A model generated the notes under the pieces. That model had not been told where the DNA came from. It did not search any database and worked only from the letters and a program-made list of their open reading frames with translations. 64,000 bases of DNA from contig NZ_CP061313.1 of assembly GCF_018688235.1 (NCBI RefSeq), forward strand, positions 248,001 through 312,000, in the 5' to 3' direction. Made by a program: the position numbers and the translations under genes. Positions 24,746 to 32,072 of this stretch are shown here, in pieces (position 1 is the stretch's first letter; the number at the start of each line of letters is the position of its first letter). The stretch comes from Polynucleobacter sp. AP-Nino-20-G2. Lineage in GTDB: Bacteria; Pseudomonadota; Gammaproteobacteria; Burkholderiales; Burkholderiaceae.

Positions 24746-25164
24746 TAAGCTCGCTCGAAGAAAGCTCCCGCTGGCACCTTGAAACGTTTTGCTAAAGAGT
24801 GAATTTGGCGCACGTTAAGTTGCCGAGCACCAGAAAGAATTTGCGAAACAACGCTTTGGTTCCCTACCTCAGGTAAATCAGATTGCTTGAGATTGTTTTG
24901 TTCCATTAAAAATGAAAGAAGTGCCTGGGGTTTGGCGTCTGGGACATCAAAATGCTCCAGATCATAGGCTCGAATTAACTCGCTTGTGAGTTCAAACAAA
25001 TCAAGAAGGGGATGTTTCTTAGAGGATCCAATGACATCACTCAGCATATCCGCAAGTTCAACCATTTTCAGATATTGTTTTTCAGAATGAATGGGGCTTA
25101 AGTCAACGGTTTTAGAAAGCGCTTCCCAGGCTTTTTGTAGATCATTTAAGTTCATTTTTTCCAC
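24742..25164 (-). CDS. higA: HigA-type antitoxin
   Basis: A 140-residue helix-turn-helix antitoxin. The DNA-binding part is near residues 85-135 (LLSFLMEQNNLKQSDLPEVGNQSVVSQILSGARQLNVRQIHSLAKRF). It follows the toxin gene with a 13-base overlap, the usual HigBA layout. A perfect palindrome just upstream of the toxin start is a likely binding site. The gene converges on xseA with overlapping ends. Confidence 0.85.
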   Translation of the reverse strand: MEKMNLNDLQKAWEALSKTVDLSPIHSEKQYLKMVELADMLSDVIGSSKKHPLLDLFELTSELIRAYDLEHFDVPDAKPQALLSFLMEQNNLKQSDLPEVGNQSVVSQILSGARQLNVRQIHSLAKRFKVPAGAFFERAY

Positions 25165-25439
25165 CCATCTTCGTCATAGTCTTTATGAGTTAAAACGGCT
25201 TTGATGTAACAAAGCTTTCTCTCAAACTGTAAGTAGGCAACCAAGCGATATTTATTGCCGCAAATATTAAAAACATATAAATCACGAACCTTGTCTGCAG
25301 ATGCAAAGACTTGCTTCATTTCAGAAAAATTCTTAAAGAATCCAAACTCCATCAATTTCCGCCATGCTTGGAGTGGCTCTTGTGAATCTTTATGCTTGGC
25401 TGAAAACTCTAAGAGACGGCGATTTGAAATAACTCTCAT
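25152..25439 (-). CDS. higB: HigB-type mRNA interferase toxin
   Basis: A 95-residue HigB-family toxin, MRVISNRRLLEFSAKHKDSQEPLQAWRKLM..., with the family segments VFNICGNKYRLVAYLQFE and YIKAVLTHKDYDEDGW. Compared with the HigB fragment at 10.6 kb it keeps the MRVI start and looks complete, though its middle (GFFKNFSEMKQVFASADKV) is more diverged. It is co-transcribed with higA, which overlaps its 3' end. Confidence 0.85.
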   Translation of the reverse strand: MRVISNRRLLEFSAKHKDSQEPLQAWRKLMEFGFFKNFSEMKQVFASADKVRDLYVFNICGNKYRLVAYLQFERKLCYIKAVLTHKDYDEDGWKK

Positions 25440-25447
25440 GAGAAATT

Positions 25448-25466
25448 ATATTGCATTTTGCAATAT
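25448..25466. promoter_or_regulatory. Palindromic operator upstream of higBA
   Basis: A perfect 8+3+8 palindrome, ATATTGCA TTT TGCAATAT, begins nine bases upstream of the higB start codon. Its position and symmetry fit an autoregulatory HigA binding site overlapping the promoter. The assignment to HigA is inferred. Confidence 0.65.
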
Positions 25467-25530
25467 TACAAATAAGAGAAATGTTGATAACCATGATTGC
25501 TTTAATGTTGGTGAAGGTGACTATGATTGA

Positions 25531-25809
25531 TTGCTCAATCAATACAAGCAAGCCCCATCCGTGCACAATCCACCGCATCCCGGTTTAGTCATCAAAGAGG
25601 ACATTCTTCCAGCATTAGGCATTGATCCGGCAGAGGCAGCTGATTTACTAGGCATTGCGCGGATTGAATTTATCGCCGTAATTCATGGGGAATCAGAAAT
25701 TACGCCAGCAATGGCAGTGCTCATAGAGCGGTGGCTAGGGGTTGATAGAGGGGGCGCGGCCAGCGTTTGGCTGAGACAGCAGGCTACGTATAACAAGCAC
25801 TTACGCTAA
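25531..25809 (+). CDS. Orphan HigA/VapI-type antitoxin
   Basis: A protein of up to 92 residues of the HigA addiction-module family: NPPHPGLVIKEDILPALGIDPAEAADLLGIARIEFIAVIHGESEITPAMAVLIERWLGVDRGGAASVWLRQQATYN covers the whole domain. The frame opens with TTG at 25531, while GTG at 25561 (VHNPPHPG) fits the family start better. This type differs from the HigA at 24.7 kb and usually follows a short RelE/HigB-like toxin, but none is present. It lies divergently from the intact higBA pair and ends one base before the convergent murB. Confidence 0.7.
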   Translation: MLNQYKQAPSVHNPPHPGLVIKEDILPALGIDPAEAADLLGIARIEFIAVIHGESEITPAMAVLIERWLGVDRGGAASVWLRQQATYNKHLR

Positions 25810-26850
25810 CTAAAAAATATTTGGCTCAATCTCAAGCTGAACGCCATAGACTTCACGCACTTTGTCTTGAATAGATTTAGCTAAACCAAGAATATCTTCA
25901 GCCGTGCCATCACCATGATTGACTAGAACCAAAGCTTGATTTTGGTAAACGCCGACAGGCCCAGCCCGTAGACCTTTAAAGCCGCATTGATCAATGAGCC
26001 AACCAGCGGCAAGTTTACGCATACCCGCTTGGTCTGGATAAGACACTAGTTGGGGATATTGCTTTAGCAGATCTCCATATTGCTGATCAGGAACAATGGG
26101 GTTTTGGAAAAAACTACCAGCATTACCAATGACTTTAGGATCGGGCAATTTCTGTGAACGAATGTTGCATACCGCCGTGAAAATTTGCTGCACAGTTGGC
26201 TTGGCATCTGTAGCGGAAAACTGTTTGGCTATGTCGGCATATTGAAGTCGCGGTTCCCAAGCTTTGGGGATTTTAAAGGCGACCTTTGTCAAGATAAATC
26301 GATGGGGATTTTGCTTGAAGTAGCTGTCGCGATAAGCAAATCGGCAGGCTTCTTTTGGGAGTGTGACAAAGGCATGGGTCACGGTATCGAAAGCTTCGAT
26401 GCTGTCAATAAAGTCGGCAACTTCCGCTCCATAGGCTCCAATATTTTGAATGGGTGCTGCGCCAACTGTTCCAGGTATGAGGGCGAGATTCTCAAGGCCT
26501 GGCAATTGCTGCTCTATGGTCCAGGAAACAAATTCATGCCAATTGACTCCAGCGCCTACCGTAATCAAGGCATTGCTTTCGTCAGACTGGGTGATCTCTT
26601 GCCCGGGGATATTCATGAGCAGGGTTGCGCCAGGCAATAGCTTGGGCAAAATCACATTACTGCCACCACCAAGCACTCGCCAAGGTAATTTCTGTTCTGC
26701 GATTTGCTGCATCAGCCCCGGAATTTGTTCTGCGGCAGTGATCTCATAGGCCAATTCCGCACAGACCTCAAAGCCAAAGGTATTGCGATGCTTTAAGCCC
26801 ATATTGGGCGTCAATTTTGGCGAGTTGGGCGCATTTTGTGCGGAGTTCAT
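25810..26850 (-). CDS. murB: UDP-N-acetylenolpyruvoylglucosamine reductase
   Basis: MurB reduces the enolpyruvyl group of UDP-GlcNAc-enolpyruvate with NADPH and FAD to give UDP-N-acetylmuramate. The 346-residue protein has the FAD-binding segment WRVLGGGSNVILP, NLALIPGTVGAAPIQNIGAYGAEV, YRDSYFK and the active-site serine region GNAGSFFQNPIV. The RLQYADI insertion and overall length indicate a type I MurB. The N-terminal 15 residues, rich in Asn and Pro, are extra. Confidence 0.96.
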   Translation of the reverse strand: MNSAQNAPNSPKLTPNMGLKHRNTFGFEVCAELAYEITAAEQIPGLMQQIAEQKLPWRVLGGGSNVILPKLLPGATLLMNIPGQEITQSDESNALITVGAGVNWHEFVSWTIEQQLPGLENLALIPGTVGAAPIQNIGAYGAEVADFIDSIEAFDTVTHAFVTLPKEACRFAYRDSYFKQNPHRFILTKVAFKIPKAWEPRLQYADIAKQFSATDAKPTVQQIFTAVCNIRSQKLPDPKVIGNAGSFFQNPIVPDQQYGDLLKQYPQLVSYPDQAGMRKLAAGWLIDQCGFKGLRAGPVGVYQNQALVLVNHGDGTAEDILGLAKSIQDKVREVYGVQLEIEPNIF

Positions 26851-26978
26851 GCCACAATCTTATTCGCAATCGTATTTACTGAGGTCTTTCTGTTCCAAAA
26901 TGAGAGAAAGTCCAAGAGCCCAATAGATTTGCCGGAACAGAGTATCCAAGATTACTCAAGATTAACTAAGGAGTTGAT

Positions 26979-27464
26979 ATGCCATCATTTGACGTAGTGT
27001 GCGAACCCGACATGATTGAGTTGAAAAACGCGATCGAGCAGTCCAATAAAGAAATCACTAATCGCTTTGACTTTAAGGGCTCCGATAGTCGCGTTGAGCA
27101 AAAGGATGAGACTTTGATCCTCTTTGGTGATGATGACTTTAAATTGGGTCAAGTGCGGGATGTGCTCATCAGCAAGATGGCTAAGCGCAATGTGGATGTG
27201 CGTTATCTCAAAGATGACAAAACTGAGACCATTGGCGGCGATAAGCGCAAACAGACTATGAAAATCCAGAAGGGCATCACTTCTGAGCTGTCCAAAAAAG
27301 TAGTGCGCATCATTAAAGATAGCAAGATCAAGGTGCAGGCCAGTATTCAGGGTGATGCAGTTCGTGTCACGGGCGGCAAGCGTGATGACTTGCAAGAGAC
27401 CATGGCTTTGCTCAAGAAGGAAGTCACTGAAGCGCCTTTGGGCTTTAATAACTTCCGTGACTAA
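26979..27464 (+). CDS. yajQ: YajQ-family nucleotide-binding protein
   Basis: A 161-residue protein with two copies of the YajQ fold: MPSFDVVCEPDMIELKNAIEQSNKEITNRFDFKGSDSRVE at the start, and the second repeat from about residue 90 (MKIQKGITSELSKKVVRIIKDSKIKVQASIQGDAVRVTGGKRDDLQ). Members bind nucleotides, and some bind cyclic di-GMP and regulate transcription. It has a good ribosome-binding site (AAGGAG). Its last eight bases overlap a small antitoxin-like gene. Confidence 0.93.
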   Translation: MPSFDVVCEPDMIELKNAIEQSNKEITNRFDFKGSDSRVEQKDETLILFGDDDFKLGQVRDVLISKMAKRNVDVRYLKDDKTETIGGDKRKQTMKIQKGITSELSKKVVRIIKDSKIKVQASIQGDAVRVTGGKRDDLQETMALLKKEVTEAPLGFNNFRD

Positions 27465-27627
27465 ATCTAAAGCAAATTCTTGTAAGCCCATTCCTCAGTT
27501 TGCAAGCGAGCAAGAGGAGTGCGCCTTTTGGAAGCAGTACGATACCTCTAGTTGCTTTGATCTATCAAAGCTTCTTCGCGTTGAGAAGGCTCAGCTTAGT
27601 CATTTGGTTGCGAATTTAGCTGACTAG
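27457..27627 (+). CDS. Small CopG/BrnA-type antitoxin-like protein
   Basis: A 56-residue protein starting with GTG at 27457, inside the 3' end of yajQ. Its middle, KPIPQFASEQEECAFWKQYDTSSCFDLSK, matches the conserved start of CopG-family antitoxins (IP-F-SE-EE--FW--HD). The ribbon-helix-helix part at the C terminus is short and cannot be recognised with confidence, so it may be truncated. No BrnT-like toxin is adjacent. It lies upstream of a different ParD/ParE-like pair. Confidence 0.55.
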   Translation: MTKSKANSCKPIPQFASEQEECAFWKQYDTSSCFDLSKLLRVEKAQLSHLVANLAD

Positions 27628-27692
27628 GCCAACATTCACCCAAGGGGGTGGTTGAGTACGTTAAGCGGCTACGAATCTTTTTGGATTAAAAG

Positions 27693-27722
27693 GTTCCTTT
27701 TTGGAACTTATGGAGCTATAAT
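27693..27722 (+). promoter_or_regulatory. Promoter and small inverted repeat before the ParD-like gene
   Basis: A consensus -10, TATAAT, at 27717-27722 is preceded by the inverted repeat GTTCC TTTTT GGAAC at 27693-27707, which covers the spacer and -35 zone. A ribosome-binding site, AAGGAG, follows. The layout suggests autorepression by the antitoxin. Confidence 0.5.
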
Positions 27723-27745
27723 GGATTCATCTCAAGGAGAGAAGC

Positions 27746-27955
27746 ATGTCTATTAACGTTAAATTATCTGAAAATTTGGTGGAGCAGGCTAAAGCTTACG
27801 GGCAAATTGAGCACCGTTCGGTGCCCAAGCAAATTGAATACTGGTCACAGATTGGTAGGGTTGCTCAAGAAAATCCAGATTTACCGTTTTCTATGATTCG
27901 AGAGATTTTGATTGCGGATCAAGAGCCGATCATCGGCGAGTATGTATTTAGTTGA
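27746..27955 (+). CDS. ParD-like antitoxin
   Basis: A 69-residue protein, MSINVKLSENLVEQAKAYGQIEHRSVPKQIEYWSQIGRVAQENPDLPFSMI..., matching the ParD-like family with a ribbon-helix-helix DNA-binding start (VKLSENLVEQAKAYG..RSVPKQIEYW). It is preceded by a strong ribosome-binding site and a promoter with an inverted repeat. The stop TGA overlaps the ATG of the toxin gene by one base. Confidence 0.75.
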   Translation: MSINVKLSENLVEQAKAYGQIEHRSVPKQIEYWSQIGRVAQENPDLPFSMIREILIADQEPIIGEYVFS

Positions 27956-28233
27956 TGCGCTTACTCCTGACGGCCTCGTTTGTAAAAGCGATAAAAAAAT
28001 TACACCCACATCAAAAATCTGAGTTGGATGACGCGGTCAAATCTATTGGTTCAGATCCATCCATTGGAGAGGCTAAGGTTGGAGACCTATTGGGTGTACG
28101 AGTTTTCAAGTTTCGACTTTCACAGCAACAATGCCTGCTGGCTTATCGAATTTTGGATGAAGAAAGTATTAAGTTATTGACTTTTGGCCCGCATGAAAAT
28201 TTCTATCGTGACTTAAAGCGGCAGGATGATTAA
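27955..28233 (+). CDS. RelE/ParE-superfamily toxin
   Basis: A 92-residue toxin-like protein with the RelE/ParE pattern: LTASFVKAIKKLHPHQKSELDDAVKSIGSDPSIGEAKVGDLLGVRVFKFRLSQQQCLLAYRILDEESIKLLTFGPHENFYRDLKR. The conserved features are the basic second strand (VFKFRL), LLAYRI and a C-terminal FGPHENFYRDL resembling RelE-like proteins that end in His-Asn-Tyr. A TTG one codon earlier is less likely as the start, because TGATG coupling to the antitoxin is typical. This pair appears complete. Confidence 0.78.
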   Translation: MRLLLTASFVKAIKKLHPHQKSELDDAVKSIGSDPSIGEAKVGDLLGVRVFKFRLSQQQCLLAYRILDEESIKLLTFGPHENFYRDLKRQDD

Positions 28234-28278
28234 GTTGGGTTTTATTCTAAGTAATTTGAAACATTATTTAGGCTTATT

Positions 28279-29223
28279 GTGACTACTGATCAGAGTCTAA
28301 CTCCGCTGCATAAGCCGTCGATTCCATCGGTAAGCCAAGAGGCCATTGAGCGCTTCTGTGATGCTTGTTGGCTTGAGGATGGGTTGGCGCAAAACAGTTT
28401 GTCCGCCTATCGCCGCGATTTGCTACTCTTGGCCCAGTGGCTCTTTCAAGAATCTGGTGCTGATCTTTACAGCGTTACAGAAAAAGATCTCACGGCCTAT
28501 ATAGCGCATCGTCGCGCTGATAAGGCTACGACAGCCAATCGACGTCTGACTGTCTTCAAGCGCTTTTATCGCCACGCCCTTCGTATTAATTTAGTGAAGA
28601 GTGATCCTTGTATTGGCTTGCGCGCCGCCAAGCAGGCACTACGCTTTCCGAAGACATTGAGTGAAGATCAGGTGACTGCGTTACTCAATGCTCCTGATAT
28701 TGATACTCCGCTGGGATTGCGTGATCGCACGATGTTGGAGTTGATGTATGCCAGTGGCTTACGTGTCTCAGAGATTGTTTCTCTCAAGACAGTGGCATTG
28801 GGTTTAAATGAGGGTGTGGTTCGGATTGTGAACGGTAAAGGCGGTAAAGAGCGCCTGGTGCCGTTTGGTGGAGAAGCAGGGCAGTGGTTGCGTCGTTATC
28901 TGGCTGAAGCCAGAACGCCTTTGCTGGAGGGTAAGACCTCGGATGCTGTCTTTGTAGGTCGACATACTGGAACAGGTTTAACGCGCCAAGCCTTTTGGGC
29001 ATTAATTAAGCGGTATGCCACGATTGCCAATATTCCTGTGGCTTTGTCTCCGCATACCTTGCGCCATGCTTTTGCGACCCATTTACTCAATCATGGCGCG
29101 GATTTAAGGGTAGTGCAACTGCTTTTGGGCCATGCTGACATCTCTACTACGCAAATCTATACCCACGTGGCTAGAGAGCGCCTTAAATCCATTCATCAAC
29201 AGCACCACCCGCGTGGCTCCTAA
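28279..29223 (+). CDS. xerD: Site-specific tyrosine recombinase XerD
   Basis: XerD works with XerC at dif to resolve chromosome dimers. The 314-residue protein has an N-terminal core-binding domain (about 20-110) and a catalytic domain with Arg162 (YASGLRVSE), Lys187 (NGKGGKER), His259 and Arg262 (SPHTLRHAFATHLL), His285 (LLGHADIS) and Tyr294 (TQIYTHV). The catalytic set is complete. The start is GTG with no strong ribosome-binding site. The N-terminal 15 residues are extra. An ordinary housekeeping XerD is more likely than a mobile-element integrase, because there is no flanking element and plsY follows. Confidence 0.93.
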   Translation: MTTDQSLTPLHKPSIPSVSQEAIERFCDACWLEDGLAQNSLSAYRRDLLLLAQWLFQESGADLYSVTEKDLTAYIAHRRADKATTANRRLTVFKRFYRHALRINLVKSDPCIGLRAAKQALRFPKTLSEDQVTALLNAPDIDTPLGLRDRTMLELMYASGLRVSEIVSLKTVALGLNEGVVRIVNGKGGKERLVPFGGEAGQWLRRYLAEARTPLLEGKTSDAVFVGRHTGTGLTRQAFWALIKRYATIANIPVALSPHTLRHAFATHLLNHGADLRVVQLLLGHADISTTQIYTHVARERLKSIHQQHHPRGS

Positions 29224-29285
29224 TATCCCGCCCACCAAAGATCGAACTCTCGATACAAAAGTACATAAGTGATTAAGATAGCGCT

Positions 29286-29960
29286 ATGGATTTCAACCCG
29301 AACCTCAGTCTTTTGTTAATTCCGCTGGCCTATTTCATCGGCTCGATCTCCTTTGCGGTAGTGGTGAGTAAGTGCATGCGTTTGCCTGACCCCTATTCTT
29401 ATGGCTCAGGTAATCCTGGTGCTACGAATGTTCTCAGGACGGGTAATAAGCTGGCCGCTGTTCTGACATTGATCGGCGATGCTCTAAAGGGTTACTTTGC
29501 CGTGATGTTGGCTAGAGTTCTGCTGGGTGATGAATCATTAACTTCGACGCTCAATTCTTGGTTGCTGTGCGGAGTGGTGCTCGCAGTGTTCTTGGGGCAC
29601 CTGTTCCCAGTCTTTCATGGCTTTAAGGGTGGCAAGGGTGTCGCTACCGCTTGCGGTATTTTGTTTGGTATTAATTGGATCCTTGGTTTGGCAACTTTAA
29701 GCACCTGGATCATTGTGGCGATGTTCATGCGTTATTCCTCGCTTGCTGCATTGGCTGCTGCGATATTCGGCCCAATCTATTTCGTTTTCTTGTTTGGCTT
29801 TCAGCCCATGGGCATTGCACTCTTGGTTGTTTGCTTCTTGTTGATCTGGCGCCATCGTAGCAATATTAAAAATCTGCTCAATGGCACGGAGTCACGCATC
29901 GGTGCAAAAAAGGCAAAACAAAAAGCAGAAGCCATTGCCCAGAAAGAGCCTCAATCATGA
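29286..29960 (+). CDS. plsY: Glycerol-3-phosphate acyltransferase PlsY
   Basis: PlsY transfers an acyl group from acyl phosphate to glycerol 3-phosphate, the first step of phospholipid synthesis. The 224-residue membrane protein has the three family motifs: GSISFAVVVSK with GSGNPGATNVLRTGNK, GHLFPVFHGFKGGKGVAT, and the later loop near RYSSLAALAAA. At least five hydrophobic segments are visible. The C-terminal tail (IGAKKAKQKAEAIAQKE) is basic and longer than usual. The stop overlaps the next start by four bases. Confidence 0.94.
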   Translation: MDFNPNLSLLLIPLAYFIGSISFAVVVSKCMRLPDPYSYGSGNPGATNVLRTGNKLAAVLTLIGDALKGYFAVMLARVLLGDESLTSTLNSWLLCGVVLAVFLGHLFPVFHGFKGGKGVATACGILFGINWILGLATLSTWIIVAMFMRYSSLAALAAAIFGPIYFVFLFGFQPMGIALLVVCFLLIWRHRSNIKNLLNGTESRIGAKKAKQKAEAIAQKEPQS

Positions 29961-30328
29961 CCATTGCATTTGCTTGCGTACTCTTTATGGGTTTGTTGCC
30001 TTATGTCGCAGCAGGTATCGCCAAGAAGGGTTTTGAGGGTTATGACAATGCCTCGCCTCGTCAGTGGCTAGCAAAGCAAACTGGCTTTCGGGCACGTGCT
30101 AATGCCGCTCAAGCCAACCTCTTTGAATCGCTCCCCTTATTTTTTGCCGCAGTCATCATTGCCTCTATTTCTCACGCACCGCAAGGGAGGTTAGATTTAT
30201 TGGCCTTAGGTTTTGTAGTGGCGAGAATTGCTTATCTCATTTGCTATGTAGCGAATTGGCCTACCGCCAGATCAACGGTTTGGCTGGCTGGTATTGCCTG
30301 CGTCGTAGCCATTTTCTTTCAAATTTAA
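29957..30328 (+). CDS. MAPEG-family membrane protein
   Basis: A 123-residue protein with four predicted membrane helices and the MAPEG pattern: NASPRQWLAKQTGFRARANAAQANLFESLPLFFAAVII in the middle and RIAYLICYVANWPTARSTVWLAG near the end. Eukaryotic members act on glutathione and eicosanoids, while the bacterial role is not established. It is translationally coupled to plsY. Confidence 0.85.
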   Translation: MTIAFACVLFMGLLPYVAAGIAKKGFEGYDNASPRQWLAKQTGFRARANAAQANLFESLPLFFAAVIIASISHAPQGRLDLLALGFVVARIAYLICYVANWPTARSTVWLAGIACVVAIFFQI

Positions 30329-30422
30329 TTAGAGCAACTAAGTCAACTTATTCAGCTAATTCACAGAAGCAATTAAGCAAAGTAAGTTACCCCAATCTTT
30401 TCTCAGGAATATTCCAACTTCT

Positions 30423-31244
30423 ATGCCAACTAAAAAAACTCCCCCTAAGGCCGAACCTAAAAAGACAGTCAAGACGGTCGCTAAAAAAGTTTCAACTAAG
30501 ACATCAGCAAAGCAAGTGCCAGTTAAAAAGGCGCAGGTCAAGAAAGCTGCCGACAAAAAGAGTGATGCAGGCACTCCGTTGTCAGTAGTGATTCGTCGTC
30601 GTATCGAAGCTCAAAAAGCACGCTTTCATGCGAACGACAATATCTCTAAATTTATCGAGCCTGGTGAATTAGATGGCTTGGTAGATGAAGTCGCTGAAAA
30701 GATGCAGGCAGTATTAGAGAGCTTGGTGATTGATACTGAGAGTGATCACAACACCAAGAGCACTAGTCAGCGAGTTGCAAAAATGTTTGTGAAGGAAGTA
30801 TTCAATGGCCGCTATATTGAGCAGCCGACTCTCACAAAATTTCCTAACGTCAGTCGCCTTAATGAGCTGATGATTATTGGACCAATCACGGTTCGTAGCG
30901 CTTGTTCTCATCATCTATGCCCGATCATGGGCCGTATTTGGATTGGCGTATTACCAAGCAAGGAGTCTGCCTTGATTGGTTTATCTAAATACTCACGTCT
31001 TACCGAGTGGGTGATGTGTAGACCTCAGATTCAGGAAGAGGCAGTGGTGGAATTGGCCGACATGCTGGAGAAGAAAATCAAGCCAATTGGTGTTGCTATC
31101 GTGATGGATGCTGATCATTTCTGTATGCAGTGGCGTGGTGTAAAAGATCGTGACTCGAAGATGGTTAACAGTGTCATGCGTGGGGCTTTCTTAAAAGACT
31201 CCAATTTGCGTAGAGAGTTTTTATCTTTGCTTGAGAAGAGATAA
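30423..31244 (+). CDS. folE: GTP cyclohydrolase I with a lysine-rich N-terminal tail
   Basis: FolE converts GTP to 7,8-dihydroneopterin triphosphate for folate and related pterins. The catalytic domain (about 85-273) has SDHNTKSTSQRVAKMFVKEVFNGRY, the zinc ligands Cys161 and His164 in CSHHLCP and Cys234 in MDADHFCMQWRG. The first 48 residues are an unusual repeat of Lys, Ala, Thr, Val and Pro (KKTPPKAEPKK, VKTVAKKV, PVKKAQVKKAADKK), like the tail of a bacterial histone H1-like protein. No in-frame ATG inside the tail has an obvious ribosome-binding site, so the tail is probably translated. It lies 94 bases after the MAPEG gene. Confidence 0.93.
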   Translation: MPTKKTPPKAEPKKTVKTVAKKVSTKTSAKQVPVKKAQVKKAADKKSDAGTPLSVVIRRRIEAQKARFHANDNISKFIEPGELDGLVDEVAEKMQAVLESLVIDTESDHNTKSTSQRVAKMFVKEVFNGRYIEQPTLTKFPNVSRLNELMIIGPITVRSACSHHLCPIMGRIWIGVLPSKESALIGLSKYSRLTEWVMCRPQIQEEAVVELADMLEKKIKPIGVAIVMDADHFCMQWRGVKDRDSKMVNSVMRGAFLKDSNLRREFLSLLEKR

Positions 31245-31252
31245 AGCAGAAG

Positions 31253-31486
31253 ATGGCAAACCACTCATCTGGTCACAATTTACCTAAAGTAGTCATCGGG
31301 GTTTTGCTAGTCTCTACGATGTTGGGGTGCTCCACATACCCAGACATTAATGATGACCCCGCCAAAAACAATAAGGCTACTTTTCGTCAAGACGTCATTG
31401 AGTGTGCGCAAGCCTATCCCGAAGCAGGTTCAGGGGTGTTCATCAAGCAACGTATTAGTTGCATGAATCTCAAGGGTTGGCATTAG
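31253..31486 (+). CDS. Small probable lipoprotein
   Basis: A 77-residue protein with a hydrophobic signal segment (VVIGVLLVSTMLGC) ending in a likely lipobox, with Cys26 as the lipidated residue. The mature part is short and has two further cysteines, in VIECAQAYP and ISCMNLKGWH, that could form a disulfide. It begins eight bases after folE. The VIECAQ motif recurs in a small reading frame at 32.7 kb. The function is unknown. Confidence 0.6.
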   Translation: MANHSSGHNLPKVVIGVLLVSTMLGCSTYPDINDDPAKNNKATFRQDVIECAQAYPEAGSGVFIKQRISCMNLKGWH

Positions 31487-31505
31487 ACCTGCATGTTAAT
31501 TTGAG

Positions 31506-31524
31506 GTTGAGAACAATTCTCAAC
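31506..31524. promoter_or_regulatory. Palindrome GTTGAGAA-CAA-TTCTCAAC upstream of HiPIP
   Basis: A perfect 8+3+8 palindrome lies 122 bases upstream of the HiPIP start codon. The core GAGAA-N-ATTCTC resembles Fur-type sites of betaproteobacteria, which would make sense next to an iron-sulfur protein. The link to Fur is inferred. Confidence 0.45.
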
Positions 31525-31645
31525 AAAAAACACATATAAATCAATTACTTATATCGCCTATAGTTGAGTAATTCCATCTGATCTATGATCCTCCTAGATT
31601 CAATTTGAATGCAAATTTCGTTTCATTAAAACCTCTGGAGTCAAT

Positions 31646-31954
31646 ATGAAAACTACCCGTCGCCAATTTATGATTTTGTCCGCTGCTGGTGCTTGCACCT
31701 TGGCTTTGAACAGCAATTCTCAAGCTCAAGCAATGGTTGCTGAAACTGATCCACAAGCTGCTGCTTTGGGTTACAAGGCTGACGCTTCTAAAGTAGATAA
31801 AGCAAAGTACGCTAAGTATGCTGCTGGTCAAGAGTGCGATAACTGTGCTTTGTTCCAAGGTAAAGTTGGCGCGGCTGCTGGCGGTTGCTCACTGTTTGCT
31901 GGCAAGCAAGTTGCTGGCAAAGGCTGGTGCTCTGCTTACGCTAAAAAGGCTTAA
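31646..31954 (+). CDS. High-potential iron-sulfur protein (HiPIP)
   Basis: A small periplasmic electron carrier with one [4Fe-4S] cluster. The 102-residue precursor has a twin-arginine signal (TRRQFMILSAAGA, arginines at 5 and 6) with cleavage probably after Ala29. The four cluster cysteines are at 64 and 67 (CDNC), 81 (GGCSLF) and 95 (GKGWCSAY), in the exact HiPIP spacing. It is a single-gene unit with its own upstream region and a strong terminator. In the related betaproteobacteria such proteins feed electrons to terminal oxidases or photosynthetic centres. Confidence 0.95.
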   Translation: MKTTRRQFMILSAAGACTLALNSNSQAQAMVAETDPQAAALGYKADASKVDKAKYAKYAAGQECDNCALFQGKVGAAAGGCSLFAGKQVAGKGWCSAYAKKA

Positions 31955-31980
31955 TGCTACATTTGCTTCTGTATTAACTA

Positions 31981-32004
31981 AAAAAGCTGCTTCGGCAGCT
32001 TTTT
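31981..32004 (+). terminator. Rho-independent terminator after HiPIP
   Basis: A 10-bp stem AAAAAGCTGC / GCAGCTTTTT closed by the stable TTCG tetraloop and followed by more T residues. It starts 26 bases after the HiPIP stop codon. Confidence 0.92.
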
Positions 32005-32072
32005 TGTTGGATACATGGATTACTTCAACTGCATGCGGGATTATGATCGGTCAGCTATAGCAAAAGAAAAGC

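Noticed and set aside
26185..26640. A 151-codon plus-strand frame opposite murB
   Set aside because: It lies entirely within the well-supported murB and has no domain or ribosome-binding site.
26985..27491. A 168-codon minus-strand frame opposite yajQ
   Set aside because: yajQ explains the region; the antisense frame has no recognisable features.
28279..29223. Tyrosine recombinase as an integrase of a mobile island
   Set aside because: The sequence is XerD-like with all catalytic residues, there are no attachment repeats, and it is followed by plsY, so a housekeeping role is more likely.
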